Part shown: in pieces, positions 30,554 to 37,894 of the stretch
Position numbering within the stretch: position 1 is the first letter of the stretch
Layout: the number at the start of each line of letters is the position of its first letter
Assembly (NCBI GenBank): GCA_045598065.1
Contig: JAZLLJ010000017.1
Span: 1 to 37,894, forward strand
From: RGIG426 sp045598065
GTDB lineage: Bacteria; Bacillota; Clostridia; Oscillospirales; Acutalibacteraceae
Direction of reading: 5' to 3'
Length of the DNA: 37,894 nucleotides
The notes under the pieces: generated by a model
What the model was told of the DNA's origin: nothing
Database searches by the model: none
What the model saw: the letters and a program-made list of their open reading frames with translations, nothing else
Program-made: the position numbers and the translations under genes

Positions 30554-31260
30554 TTTTGTTCCTGCTTTGCTTTCAGTTCCCGTTCCGCCTGGGGCAGACG
30601 GAGATAGATGGGGAGCAGTTGCTCGCCTTTGACCGTGTTGCCGGCGGCGAGTTCGCGTGCGGCAACCGCGGCAACCCCCGTCGCATCCTGCATTTGCAGA
30701 TGGGAGGGCAACCGTGTCAGCTGCGGCACAACGTCGTGGCCTGCTTCAAAACACAGATTGGCGCCGTCGCCGATGAGATATATCGGTTCGTCGACAGTTT
30801 TTAAGCGAGCGAACAACTCGTCCATCGGGATGGCTTCGTCGGGAGTTTCACGGGTGAGCGTGCCGTTTTCGATGCAAAACGTCGCGGTGTAGACTTGCTT
30901 GCACCGCGCATCCATCACGGCGCATACACGGCCGGAAAGCGGAAGTCCCACAAGGCGATACGCCATAGCCTCGAGTGTAGAAACCGCAACACACGGCAAA
31001 TCGGTCGGGAACGCCAATCCCTTAGCGGTGGCCACGCCGATGCGAATACCGGTGAATGAGCCGGGGCCGACCGCAACGGCGACCGCATCAATGTCGGCGA
31101 CGGTCAAATCGGCGGAAGACAGCATCGCTTCCACCATCGGCATCAGCGTGCGGCTGTGGGTGAGTCCGGCGTTGACGGCGGCACGGGAGAGGAGCTTTTC
31201 GCCGTCGGCAACACAGCAGGATGCTGCGACCGCCGACGTTTCCAAAGCCAAGATTTTCAT
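30550..31260 (-). CDS. tsaB: tRNA threonylcarbamoyladenosine biosynthesis protein TsaB
   Basis: TsaB is the inactive ASKHA paralogue that pairs with TsaD, and with TsaE, to make t6A at position 37 of ANN-decoding tRNAs. The 236 residues start MKILALETSAVAASCC and contain LTHSRTLMPMVEAML, VAVGPGSFTGIRIGVATAKG and AMDAR-like AVMDARCKQVYTA. I choose the ATG at 31260 (GGAGG 7 bp upstream); the open frame extends to 31428 but that part is the antisense-free overlap with tsaE and lacks family residues. It overlaps tsaE and mutY by four bases each. The usual neighbours rimI and tsaD are absent from the window. Confidence 0.95.
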   Translation of the reverse strand: MKILALETSAVAASCCVADGEKLLSRAAVNAGLTHSRTLMPMVEAMLSSADLTVADIDAVAVAVGPGSFTGIRIGVATAKGLAFPTDLPCVAVSTLEAMAYRLVGLPLSGRVCAVMDARCKQVYTATFCIENGTLTRETPDEAIPMDELFARLKTVDEPIYLIGDGANLCFEAGHDVVPQLTRLPSHLQMQDATGVAAVAARELAAGNTVKGEQLLPIYLRLPQAERELKAKQEQK

Positions 31261-31676
31261 AATGTTGCCTCCGTTTCGAGCGTTCGTTCGTTTTCCCCTT
31301 CGCGAGTAAACCGAACCCGTACCGTGTTGTCCGGCAGGGCGGATTCGATGTTTTCGCTCCATTCGGTGACGACCACCGCGCCGGCATCTAAGTAGTCCCA
31401 AAAGCCGGAGACGTATAAATCGTCCCAACTGCTCACACGATACATATCAAAGTGGACGAGAGGCGGATTGCCGGGATATTCGTTGACAAGGGCAAAGGTG
31501 GGGCTTTGCACTTCTGCGTTCGGTGACAGCACTTTTGCCATACCGCGCACGAAAACGGTCTTGCCCATACCCATATCGCCGTAAAGTGCTACCACCGTGC
31601 CGCCCTTGACCGTTTGCGCCAGTTTTTCACCAAGCGTTTCGGTTTCGGCAGGGGAATTGGAGTGATACATCGCCAT
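31257..31676 (-). CDS. tsaE: tRNA threonylcarbamoyladenosine biosynthesis ATPase TsaE
   Basis: The P-loop ATPase of the t6A complex; 139 residues. Seen: TETLGEKLAQ, Walker A ALYGDMGMGKTVFVRG, SPTFALVNEY, HFDMYRV and the ending VTEWSENIESALP, all typical of YjeE/TsaE. I choose the ATG at 31676, which has GAAGGTG 6 bp upstream; longer frames reach 31814 but run through the promoter region. First gene of an overlapping set tsaE-tsaB-mutY-SDR, possibly continuing into the ParE/ParC-like genes. Confidence 0.95.
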   Translation of the reverse strand: MAMYHSNSPAETETLGEKLAQTVKGGTVVALYGDMGMGKTVFVRGMAKVLSPNAEVQSPTFALVNEYPGNPPLVHFDMYRVSSWDDLYVSGFWDYLDAGAVVVTEWSENIESALPDNTVRVRFTREGENERTLETEATL

Positions 31677-31718
31677 CTCGTTCACCTTCTTTCGACGTTT
31701 ATCAGCACATACACATAT

Positions 31719-31727
31719 AGTATAACA
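31719..31727 (-). promoter_or_regulatory. Extended -10 promoter of tsaE
   Basis: On the minus strand TGTTATACT is a TGn-extended -10; no good -35 box lies 17-18 bp upstream (TACCAT). The leader is about 40 nt. Confidence 0.6.
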
Positions 31728-31758
31728 CATCTTTTTGGAAAATGGTAGCCCTAAACTC

Positions 31759-31787
31759 TTGATTTTATAAGAAAAGAACGGTATAAT
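31759..31787 (+). promoter_or_regulatory. Promoter of the RodA/FtsW-type gene
   Basis: TTGATT (31759-31764), a 17 bp spacer and a perfect TATAAT (31782-31787). It is divergent from, and about 35 bp away from, the tsaE -10. Confidence 0.82.
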
Positions 31788-31818
31788 ACGGGTGAATTTA
31801 CTGAAAGGAGGCACAATT

Positions 31819-32973
31819 ATGCTCAGTCGAGAGAAAAAACGCGGAAAACTGCGAGCGTTTTTCGGCGAAACGGACTTGGTGTTATTAGGGTTATGTTTTT
31901 GTGCCTCGGTATTTGGGTGTATTCTTGTCTATTCCGCTTCGGTTGGTGCCGACGTGGGAAAAAGCGGCTATCTCGTGCAGTTTATTGCCTCGGCCGTAGG
32001 ACTTTGTATTGCGTTTCTTATGTCCCGTGTCGATTACCACGATATTTGTAAACTGTGGTTCGTGTGGCTCGGATTTGCAACGCTTTTGGTGCTTTTAACG
32101 TTCACGCCGCTCGGACTGAACGTGTCCGGAACGGATGATACGGCGTGGCTGGGGTTTCCGCTTTCGTCGCCGCGCATCACGTTTCAACCCTCGGAGTTTT
32201 TGAAAATTGCGTTTATCCTCTCTTTCGCCACTCACCTCGATAAGGTGAGGGAAACACTGAACCGTCCGCTGACACTTTTAACGCTGTGTCTTCACGGCGG
32301 ACTAGCCTGCGGACTGATTTTCTTGCAGGGCGATGACGGCACGGCGCTCGTTTTTGCGTTTATCTTTGCGGCAATGTTGTTTGCCGCCGGGCTTCATCTT
32401 GGTTATTTTGCCGCGGCATTCGGGGCGATTGCGGTGGCGATTCCGCTTTTGTGGCCGCATTTGGACGAACAAAAACAAGCGCGGTTTTTGGCGCTCATCC
32501 ACGTGGAGGAATACGCCAAAACCGAGGGTTGGCAACAGGCGCACGGCCTTTCAGCCATCGGCTCGGGACGGCTGTGGGGGTTGGGACTCCTGAAAGGCGA
32601 GAACGCCGACCTCTTTGCGCGCAACAACGACTTTATTTTCACGGTTGCCGGCGAGGAATTGGGCTTTATCGGCGGCACGGCACTGCTGCTTTTGTTGTTC
32701 CTTATCATCTTGCGTGTGCTTCACGTGGCGCGTACCGCGGAGGATTATATGGGGATGCTGATTTGCAGCGGTATGGCGGCGCTTTTGGCTGCGCAATCGC
32801 TGATTAACCTCGGCATGGTGCTGCGTGTGCTTCCCGTGGTCGGCATCACGTTGCCGTTTTTCTCTGCCGGTGGCAGCTCGGTGGCAACGCTGTACCTCGG
32901 TATGGGGCTGGTGATGAGTGTCTACTGCCAAAGTCAGGCGCGCGCCGGCGGTCTGTTCTCGAAAAAGCGGTAA
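31819..32973 (+). CDS. SEDS-family peptidoglycan polymerase (RodA/FtsW/SpoVE)
   Basis: A 384-residue membrane protein with about ten hydrophobic helices. SEDS proteins polymerise lipid II glycan strands with a partner class B PBP. Typical segments are ITFQPSEFLKIAFI, the catalytic-loop QGDDGTALVF, NDFIFTVAGEELGFIGG and LPFFSAGGSS. It matches RodA more than FtsW by its short N-terminus, but RodA, FtsW and SpoVE cannot be separated safely by eye. I choose the ATG at 31819 (AAAGGAGG 7 bp upstream) over a GTG at 31792. No PBP gene is adjacent. It seems to be transcribed alone; no clear terminator separates it from the serC promoter. Confidence 0.93.
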   Translation: MLSREKKRGKLRAFFGETDLVLLGLCFCASVFGCILVYSASVGADVGKSGYLVQFIASAVGLCIAFLMSRVDYHDICKLWFVWLGFATLLVLLTFTPLGLNVSGTDDTAWLGFPLSSPRITFQPSEFLKIAFILSFATHLDKVRETLNRPLTLLTLCLHGGLACGLIFLQGDDGTALVFAFIFAAMLFAAGLHLGYFAAAFGAIAVAIPLLWPHLDEQKQARFLALIHVEEYAKTEGWQQAHGLSAIGSGRLWGLGLLKGENADLFARNNDFIFTVAGEELGFIGGTALLLLLFLIILRVLHVARTAEDYMGMLICSGMAALLAAQSLINLGMVLRVLPVVGITLPFFSAGGSSVATLYLGMGLVMSVYCQSQARAGGLFSKKR

Positions 32974-33032
32974 AAGAACCTTTTTCGTCGAAATATTCGC
33001 CGATTTGTGCAAACATTCCGTCCGACAGGACT

Positions 33033-33061
33033 TTGACTATTATATTAAAAGGGAGTAAAAT
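33033..33061 (+). promoter_or_regulatory. Promoter of serC
   Basis: TTGACT (33033-33038), a 17 bp spacer and TAAAAT (33056-33061). The leader of about 50 nt contains a UUCG-capped hairpin (TCGCC/GGCGA, 33079-33092) just before the AAGGAGG ribosome-binding site. Confidence 0.82.
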
Positions 33062-33117
33062 AAAACTGTTCAAAATCCTCGCCTTCGGGCGAAAAATTTA
33101 TAAGGAGGCTACGAACA

Positions 33118-34203
33118 ATGGGAAGAGTGTACAATTTCTCCGCCGGCCCGTCGATCCTTCCGGAAAGCGTGCTGAAAATTGCGGCTGATGAAATGATGGA
33201 TTATCGCGGTTGCGGTCAATCTGTTATGGAGATGTCTCACCGATCTAAGGTCTACGACGACATCATCAAAGAAGCGGAATCCCTTCTTCGCGAAGTGATG
33301 AACATTCCGGACAACTACAAGGTGCTGTTTTTGCAAGGCGGCGCGTCTTCTCAGTTCGCCATGGTGCCGATGAACCTGATGAACCGCAACAAGAAAGCGG
33401 ACTACGTCATCACCGGTCAGTGGGCCAAAAAAGCCTACAAAGAAGCCGCTCGTTACGGCGCGGCTCGCGTGGTTGCCAGCTCCGAGGACAAAACCTTCAA
33501 CTACATCCCGAAACTGGATGCGTCGATGTTTGATCCGGATGCCGACTACGTGCACATCTGTATGAACAACACGATTTACGGCACGGCGTATCACGAGATT
33601 CCCGACACCGGCAAAGTGCCGCTGGTTGCGGACATCTCCTCCTGCGCGCTGTCCGAGCCGCTGGACGTCAGCCGCTTTGGTCTGCTGTATGCCGGTGCCC
33701 AAAAGAATATGGGCCCTGCGGGTTTGACTGTTGTTATCGTCCGTGACGACCTGCTCGGCAACGCCATGGATCTTACCCCGACTATGTTCAACTATCAAAT
33801 CCATGCGGACAACGACTCGATGTTCAACACCCCGCCGTGTTACAGCATCTATATGATGAAACTCGTGCTCGAGTGGATCAAAAACGACATCGGCGGCCTT
33901 GAGAAAATGGCCAAAGCCAACCGCCACAAAGCGAAAGTGCTGTATGATTTCCTCAACGACTCCAACCTCTTCAACCCGACGGTCGCCAAAGAGTATCAGT
34001 CGCTGATGAACGCGCCGTTTGTCACCGGCAACAAAGACCTCGATGCCAAATTCATCAAAGAGGCGGAAGCCGCCGGCTTTGTGAACCTGAAAGGTCACCG
34101 TTCCGTGGGCGGTATGCGTGCGTCTATGTACAATGCGATGCCGATTGAAGGTCTTATTGAACTCGTGTGGTTTATGTGCCAGTTCGAGGAGCGCAACGCC
34201 TGA
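33118..34203 (+). CDS. serC: Phosphoserine aminotransferase
   Basis: SerC transaminates 3-phosphohydroxypyruvate to phosphoserine with glutamate, in serine synthesis (and a homologous step in B6 synthesis). The 361 residues start VYNFSAGPSILPESVL, contain the phosphate loop QGGASSQFAMVP, and the PLP lysine K196 in YAGAQKNMGPAGLTVVIV; HRSVGGMRASMYNAMP near the end is typical. AAGGAGG precedes the ATG. It is followed after 18 bp by a strong terminator and then serA, so the two serine genes are together but perhaps expressed at different levels. The third enzyme, phosphoserine phosphatase, is not in the window. Confidence 0.97.
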   Translation: MGRVYNFSAGPSILPESVLKIAADEMMDYRGCGQSVMEMSHRSKVYDDIIKEAESLLREVMNIPDNYKVLFLQGGASSQFAMVPMNLMNRNKKADYVITGQWAKKAYKEAARYGAARVVASSEDKTFNYIPKLDASMFDPDADYVHICMNNTIYGTAYHEIPDTGKVPLVADISSCALSEPLDVSRFGLLYAGAQKNMGPAGLTVVIVRDDLLGNAMDLTPTMFNYQIHADNDSMFNTPPCYSIYMMKLVLEWIKNDIGGLEKMAKANRHKAKVLYDFLNDSNLFNPTVAKEYQSLMNAPFVTGNKDLDAKFIKEAEAAGFVNLKGHRSVGGMRASMYNAMPIEGLIELVWFMCQFEERNA

Positions 34204-34218
34204 TCACAGCAACACATT

Positions 34219-34254
34219 ATCGGCGGAGCAACTACTTGTTCCGCCGATTTTTTT
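34219..34254 (+). terminator. Terminator between serC and serA
   Basis: A 12 bp stem with one G-U pair (34219-34230 with 34237-34248), loop ACTACT, then TTTTTT. I see no promoter between it and serA, so serA must depend on read-through or an unseen promoter. Confidence 0.85.
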
Positions 34255-34275
34255 GAAAGAAAGAAGGAATTTGTT

Positions 34276-35439
34276 ATGCAAATCAAAACGTTGAATAAAA
34301 TTGCCGCTTGCGGCACCGATTTGTTCGATAAAAATGTTTACACGGTGGGCGAAGACGTCGCCGCGCCGGACGGGATCCTCGTCCGCTCGGCTTCCATGCA
34401 TGAGATGGACCTGCCGGAAAGCCTGCTGGCGGTTGCTCGTGCCGGCGCCGGTGTCAACAACATTCCGTTGGATAAATGCGCCGAAAACGGTGTCGTTGTG
34501 TTTAATACGCCGGGTGCCAACGCCAACGCGGTGAAAGAGCTTGTGCTGCTCGGCCTTCTCATCTCCTCCCGTCAGGTTGTGCCTGCCATCGAGTGGGTGC
34601 AGACGCTGAAAGGTGAGGGCGATGCCGTCGGCAAACTGGTGGAAAAAGGCAAAGGCCAGTTCGTCGGTCCGGAAATCAAAGGCAAAAAACTCGGTATCAT
34701 CGGCCTCGGTGCCATCGGCGGTTTGGTCGCGAATGCCGCTGTTGCCCTCGGTATGGAAGTGTACGGTTATGATCCGTTCCTGTCGGTGGATGCCGCGTGG
34801 AACCTGTCTCGCGCTGTGCATCATGCGGCGAATAACGAAGAGATTTATGAGAAATGCGATTACATTTCCATCCACGTGCCGCTGAACGACGCGACGCGCG
34901 GTTTCATCAACAAAGACACCATCGCCAAGATGAAAGACGGCGTGCGCATCATGAACTTCGCTCGCGGCGACCTCGTCGATGCGGACAGCATTAAAGAGGC
35001 GCTCGCTTCCGGTAAAGTTGCTCGCTACGTGGTGGACTTCCCGTCGGATGCGGTGCTCGGTGTCGAGAACGTGGTGGCCATTCCGCACCTCGGCGCTTCC
35101 ACGCCGGAGAGCGAGGACAACTGCGCGGTGATGGCGGCCGAGGAACTCATCGACTATCTCGAAAACGGCAACATTACCCACTCGGTCAACTATCCGGATT
35201 GCAAAGAGCCGCGCGTGACGCCGTATCGCGTGTGTGTGTTGCACAAGAACATCCCGAGCATGGTGGCGCAGATTTCCGGTGTGTTTACCGCGACCGGCAA
35301 CAACATCGAAAATATGGTAGATCGCTCCAAGAAAGAGTATGCTTACTCCTGCATCGACCTTGCCAACGAGCCGAAAGACGAGAGCATTGAGAAAATCAAA
35401 GCGATTGACGGCGTGCTTCGCGTCCGTGTGATCAAATAA
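34276..35439 (+). CDS. serA: D-3-phosphoglycerate dehydrogenase with ACT domain
   Basis: SerA oxidises 3-phosphoglycerate to 3-phosphohydroxypyruvate with NAD, the first step of serine synthesis. The 387 residues hold a substrate domain, an NAD Rossmann domain (about 95-285; GLGAIGGLVANAAVALGMEV, with the acidic YGYDP after it), catalytic residues in NFARGDLVD and VDFPSDAVL, GASTPESEDN, and a C-terminal ACT domain (about 315-387; VLHKNIPSMVAQISGVF) likely to bind serine for feedback control. AAGGA precedes the ATG by about 8 bp. This is the short, single-ACT form common in Firmicutes and Bacteroidetes. A strong terminator follows. Confidence 0.97.
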   Translation: MQIKTLNKIAACGTDLFDKNVYTVGEDVAAPDGILVRSASMHEMDLPESLLAVARAGAGVNNIPLDKCAENGVVVFNTPGANANAVKELVLLGLLISSRQVVPAIEWVQTLKGEGDAVGKLVEKGKGQFVGPEIKGKKLGIIGLGAIGGLVANAAVALGMEVYGYDPFLSVDAAWNLSRAVHHAANNEEIYEKCDYISIHVPLNDATRGFINKDTIAKMKDGVRIMNFARGDLVDADSIKEALASGKVARYVVDFPSDAVLGVENVVAIPHLGASTPESEDNCAVMAAEELIDYLENGNITHSVNYPDCKEPRVTPYRVCVLHKNIPSMVAQISGVFTATGNNIENMVDRSKKEYAYSCIDLANEPKDESIEKIKAIDGVLRVRVIK

Positions 35440-35466
35440 GGATATTCTTTATAGAAAGAACAAAAC

Positions 35467-35514
35467 AAACCCGTCTGTGGCGATGTCGCAGACGGGTTTA
35501 TTGCGTTTTTGATA
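35467..35514 (+). terminator. Intrinsic terminator of serA
   Basis: AAACCCGTCTG pairs with CAGACGGGTTT (35467-35477 with 35489-35499), followed by ATTGCGTTTTT. Confidence 0.88.
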
Positions 35515-35525
35515 TTTCTTTATAC

Positions 35526-35554
35526 TTGACATCCTTTTTGATGTGATGTAAAAT
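35526..35554 (+). promoter_or_regulatory. Promoter of the Cys/His-module membrane protein gene
   Basis: TTGACA (35526-35531), a 17 bp spacer and TAAAAT (35549-35554). The leader is about 37 nt. Confidence 0.87.
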
Positions 35555-35597
35555 AAAGCCAAGTTTCTGGAAAAAAATTAAAATGGAGGGTGATTTT

Positions 35598-36878
35598 GTG
35601 GCATACGACCAAAACCCTTATCAAAATGAATATGGCTATTATCCGGCACAACCCCAGGGGATGACACCGGAGCAGGTGGAAATGATGCGCGCGCAACAGC
35701 AGATGCAACAGATGCCACAGCAAATGCCGATGCAACAGCCGTACCAACCGCCTTATCCGCAACAACCGTATCCGCAACAGATGCCGATGCAACCGCAAAT
35801 GCAGGAATATTACGGATATGATTATGATGACCAACCGGAGGGAAAAAGCAAAAAAGGCTTGGTTATTACGCTGTGCATCATTTTGGCGGTTATTCTCATC
35901 GGCGGCGGCGTAGGCGCGTATTTTCTGTTTTTCCACGGCCGCTGCAAAGCACCCGACTGCAGTGAAAAAGTTGTGGAAGGCGGCAAATACTGCGAAATCC
36001 ACACTTGCCAGGAAAAAGGGTGCTACGAACTGGCGGAAGACGAAGAATATTGCGAAAAGCACTTGATTAAGCGCGAAAAAGAAGACGAAGAGCGCAAAGA
36101 AGTGCAGGAAGCTGCGTACGGCGAAAAGACCGGTACCGGATGGAGCAGTGATTACTGGAATTTGCAGTTTCAACTGCCCAGCGGCAAGGTGTTTTCTGCC
36201 GCCGAGGAGGATGATGCCCTGTTCCAGGTGGATTCCAGTACCACTCACTCTGACGGCACAACGTCTACGGAAAAACTGTACTTGATTGTGGATGAACTGG
36301 ACGAGGACGAAGATCTCGACGATTTCCTCAGCGAGTATTCGATTGCGGGCAGTGCGGTCCAAACCTCTTTTGTCGGCACCAACTGGAGTAAATACGGAAC
36401 GAATTATAATAACGGCATTTGGTTGGTTCGAGAAAAAGAAGAAAAAACGGGCAATATGGTGTGTGCGATTTACTACAAAGCCAACATCAAGAGCGCGGCC
36501 TATTCTACCGATGCCCCGTTGTTGAACGGCTGTTTCAGCACGACCGGCGCAACTCCGTCTACGGCGCTCGCCACGACCAAACCCACCACTGCGCCGACTA
36601 CCGCGCCGACTACGGCTCCTACGACCGCCAAAAAAACGGGATATGCCAAGGAAGCGTTATCGTTCCGTAAAAGTTCCAGCCGAACGAGCGAGAAATGGGG
36701 AAGAATTCCCAAGAACGGTTCTTTTTCCGTTATCAGCGATCCTATTTATTCCGGAGAAACCTATACGAAAGATGACGGCGCCAATCTTGACGGAATGCCT
36801 CTTTACTACTATAAAATCGAATACGAGGGCAAAACCGGCTACGTTTGCACCGAGTTTGTCACCTTTACAAAGCCTTAA
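35598..36878 (+). CDS. Membrane protein with Q/P/M-rich head, tandem Cys/His modules and C-terminal SH3-like domain
   Basis: I do not recognise this 426-residue protein. Layout: a cytoplasmic head rich in Gln, Pro, Met and Tyr (1-about 80), one membrane helix (about 86-108), two Cys/His modules directly after it (about 116-156: C-X4-C-X10-C-X2-H, then C-X4-C-X9-C-X2-H), a Lys/Glu helix, an unknown domain (about 175-310) with WNLQFQLPSGKVF, a Thr/Pro linker (TTAPTTAPTTA) and an SH3b-like end (about 355-426; ALSFRKSSSRTSEKWGRIPK, GKTGYVCTEFV). SH3b domains often bind cell wall, so the C-terminus is probably outside. I choose the GTG at 35598 because GGAGGGTG lies just before it; the ATG at 35583 overlaps that site. 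It is a single-gene transcript. Confidence 0.8.
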   Translation: MAYDQNPYQNEYGYYPAQPQGMTPEQVEMMRAQQQMQQMPQQMPMQQPYQPPYPQQPYPQQMPMQPQMQEYYGYDYDDQPEGKSKKGLVITLCIILAVILIGGGVGAYFLFFHGRCKAPDCSEKVVEGGKYCEIHTCQEKGCYELAEDEEYCEKHLIKREKEDEERKEVQEAAYGEKTGTGWSSDYWNLQFQLPSGKVFSAAEEDDALFQVDSSTTHSDGTTSTEKLYLIVDELDEDEDLDDFLSEYSIAGSAVQTSFVGTNWSKYGTNYNNGIWLVREKEEKTGNMVCAIYYKANIKSAAYSTDAPLLNGCFSTTGATPSTALATTKPTTAPTTAPTTAPTTAKKTGYAKEALSFRKSSSRTSEKWGRIPKNGSFSVISDPIYSGETYTKDDGANLDGMPLYYYKIEYEGKTGYVCTEFVTFTKP

Positions 36879-36890
36879 TAAGAACGATAT

Positions 36891-36917
36891 AGTCCCCACT
36901 TTGCGTGGGGACTTTTC
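36891..36917 (+). terminator. Intrinsic terminator
   Basis: AGTCCCCAC (36891-36899) pairs with GTGGGGACT (36905-36913), then TTTTCTT. Only about 25 bp separate it from the next start codon, so the next gene depends on read-through or an unseen promoter. Confidence 0.88.
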
Positions 36918-36941
36918 TTAGAAAAGAAAGGATGAGCAGAT

Positions 36942-37838
36942 ATGAGTATGATTTCCCGTTCGGAGCGCCGCGGTATTCCGCGCCATTTGAGTGATTGTAA
37001 CGGTAAGGATCCGGTTTCTCAGCGATTATGGTTTTGGGCCAGAATGTACGAGAGAGTGGCGCTGACGGCGCTGTGGTTAGGCCTTTTAATCACGGTGGCA
37101 CTGGTGGTGCTTATTGCCACGAACGTTCTTGCGGCGAGTGAGTTGCTTATCGTTGACGGCGCGGAGATTATTGTTCCGGTTACGGTGGGAGTTGTCGGGC
37201 TGATTCTTTCGCTGACGGCGTATTTCAACTGGAACGCAAAAGCGGTGAACACCGCCTCCCAAGCCGCTATGGTGGAAAACACGCGCGTTTGTGCGGATGT
37301 GGCGTTGTATGAGGCCTACACCAAAGATGGGAACACGCCCGAGGTGGTAGTTACTATGCCGACGATGAATTCCTCGTCTGTATCTGCGCCGAAAGCCGCG
37401 TATGCGCCTGCTGCGGCCGTTCAGCCCACATCGCAAGCCGCGTATGCGCCTGCTGCGACCGTTCAGTCCACGTCGCAAGCCGCGTATGCGCCTGCTGCGG
37501 CCACCCAGCCCGTGTCGCAAGCCGCGTATGCGCCTGCTGCGGCCACCCAGCCCGTGTCGCCTGGCTCGCAGCGGACACCGTCTATGTCCGTTATGTCGCC
37601 GGTGGCGGCATCGGCGTATGTGCCGGCAACGGTGCTTGTGCAGGAGCCTGTCTCGGGCACCATCAAAACGCCGTCGGGGAACACGATGGAGTTCATTCGC
37701 AGTGTGTCCGCGATTTGCAGTAGTTGCGGAAAGGAAAAAACCTGTGGCGAATATCGTGTGATTATGCCGGACGGGCGCAACAGCAAGATTTCTCATTACT
37801 GCGATGAGTGCGTTGCGAAAAAGACGGTGGAACAGTAA
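36942..37838 (+). CDS. Two-helix membrane protein with Ala/Pro/Gln repeat and C-terminal zinc-ribbon-like motif
   Basis: I do not recognise this 298-residue protein. It has two hydrophobic helices (about 42-64 and 77-96) joined by a short acidic loop, then a helix and a repeat region (151-206) made of four 14-residue units of the type QAAYAPAAATQPVS. The C-terminal 65 residues hold two CxxC pairs (CSSCGKEKTC and YCDECVAKK) with a YRVIMPDGRNSKISH strand between, like a small zinc ribbon. With two helices both ends would lie on the same side, probably the cytoplasm. AAAGGATGAG precedes the ATG. It follows the previous gene after a terminator. The pairing of membrane and Cys-rich domains resembles the gene before it, but there is no sequence similarity that I can see. 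Confidence 0.75.
   Translation: MSMISRSERRGIPRHLSDCNGKDPVSQRLWFWARMYERVALTALWLGLLITVALVVLIATNVLAASELLIVDGAEIIVPVTVGVVGLILSLTAYFNWNAKAVNTASQAAMVENTRVCADVALYEAYTKDGNTPEVVVTMPTMNSSSVSAPKAAYAPAAAVQPTSQAAYAPAATVQSTSQAAYAPAAATQPVSQAAYAPAAATQPVSPGSQRTPSMSVMSPVAASAYVPATVLVQEPVSGTIKTPSGNTMEFIRSVSAICSSCGKEKTCGEYRVIMPDGRNSKISHYCDECVAKKTVEQ
37392..37559 (+). repeat. Four tandem 42 bp repeats in coding sequence
   Basis: Four consecutive 42 bp units, all in frame, encode (K/Q)AAYAPAA(A/T)(V/T)Q(P/S)(T/V)S. Units 3 and 4 are identical or nearly so at DNA level, which suggests recent duplication. Confidence 0.9.
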
Positions 37839-37851
37839 AATGACAAAAAAG

Positions 37852-37894
37852 AAACCCCGTGTGGCCGTGGGGGGAAACAGGGGGTTTTAGTTTT
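37852..37894 (+). terminator. Probable terminator at the window end
   Basis: AAACCCC (37852-37858) can pair with GGGGTTT (37881-37887), followed by TAGTTTT. An alternative pairing uses the inner GGGG run. The window stops here. Confidence 0.5.

Noticed and set aside
37840..37890. 16-codon frame after the last gene
   Set aside because: It has no ribosome-binding site and coincides with the probable terminator.
1..37894. tRNA, rRNA, riboswitch, T-box or transposase
   Set aside because: I looked for conserved cores and leader structures before proB, cysK, serC and serA and for transposase motifs; nothing convincing was found, though a covariance-model search would be more sensitive.

Overview
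The window reads as about 38 kb of chromosome from a spore-forming member of the Clostridia (Firmicutes). The evidence is a Spo0A-type response regulator, a PdaB-like polysaccharide deacetylase, SigA-type promoters with TG-extended -10 boxes, strong AGGAGG ribosome-binding sites, many 1-4 bp gene overlaps and strong intrinsic terminators. The wall genes and the divergent second type IIA topoisomerase suggest the Oscillospirales/Ruminococcaceae side of the class, but that placement is inference. I see no rRNA, tRNA, insertion sequence, phage gene or CRISPR array.

Region 1 (1-5860, minus strand) is a Ser/Thr-phosphorylation operon behind one clear promoter: PP2C phosphatase, two-FHA ABC ATPase, ABC-2 permease, second PP2C phosphatase, and a transmembrane Ser/Thr kinase cut by the window edge. 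Writer, erasers, phosphothreonine reader and a transporter are together. Region 2 (5861-7968) has a 498 bp intergenic stretch with tandem 0A-like boxes, spo0A (with a degenerate receiver domain), a terminator and a left-handed beta-helix protein.

Region 3 (8080-16020, plus) holds a PucR/CdaR-type regulator and then a cell-division wall-hydrolysis set: ftsE (long Ala/Lys tail), ftsX, a coiled-coil M23 peptidase, an S41-family protein without its Ser-Lys dyad, and a very unusual protein that joins an ECF-sigma-like N-terminus to a membrane helix and an external BspA-type leucine-rich repeat domain. Region 4 (16043-19835, minus) holds proB, proA and a membrane protein, then pdaB, whose ribosome-binding site lies inside the preceding terminator hairpin. 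Region 5 (19928-23734, plus) is ymdB, cysK, ligA.

Region 6 (23740-31676, minus) runs tsaE, tsaB, mutY, an SDR reductase, then a ParE/ParC-like topoisomerase pair, then secG with a tiny membrane peptide from its own promoter. Region 7 (31759-35514, plus) has a RodA/FtsW-type gene, serC and serA (with a terminator between the last two). Region 8 (35526-37894, plus) has two orphan membrane proteins: one with tandem Cys/His modules and an SH3-like domain, one with a 42 bp tandem repeat and a C-terminal zinc-ribbon-like motif.

The strongest candidates for something new are the sigma-TM-LRR fusion at the end of the ftsEX operon and the kinase/PP2C/FHA-ABC operon. All protein names come from motif reading by eye, without database searches.
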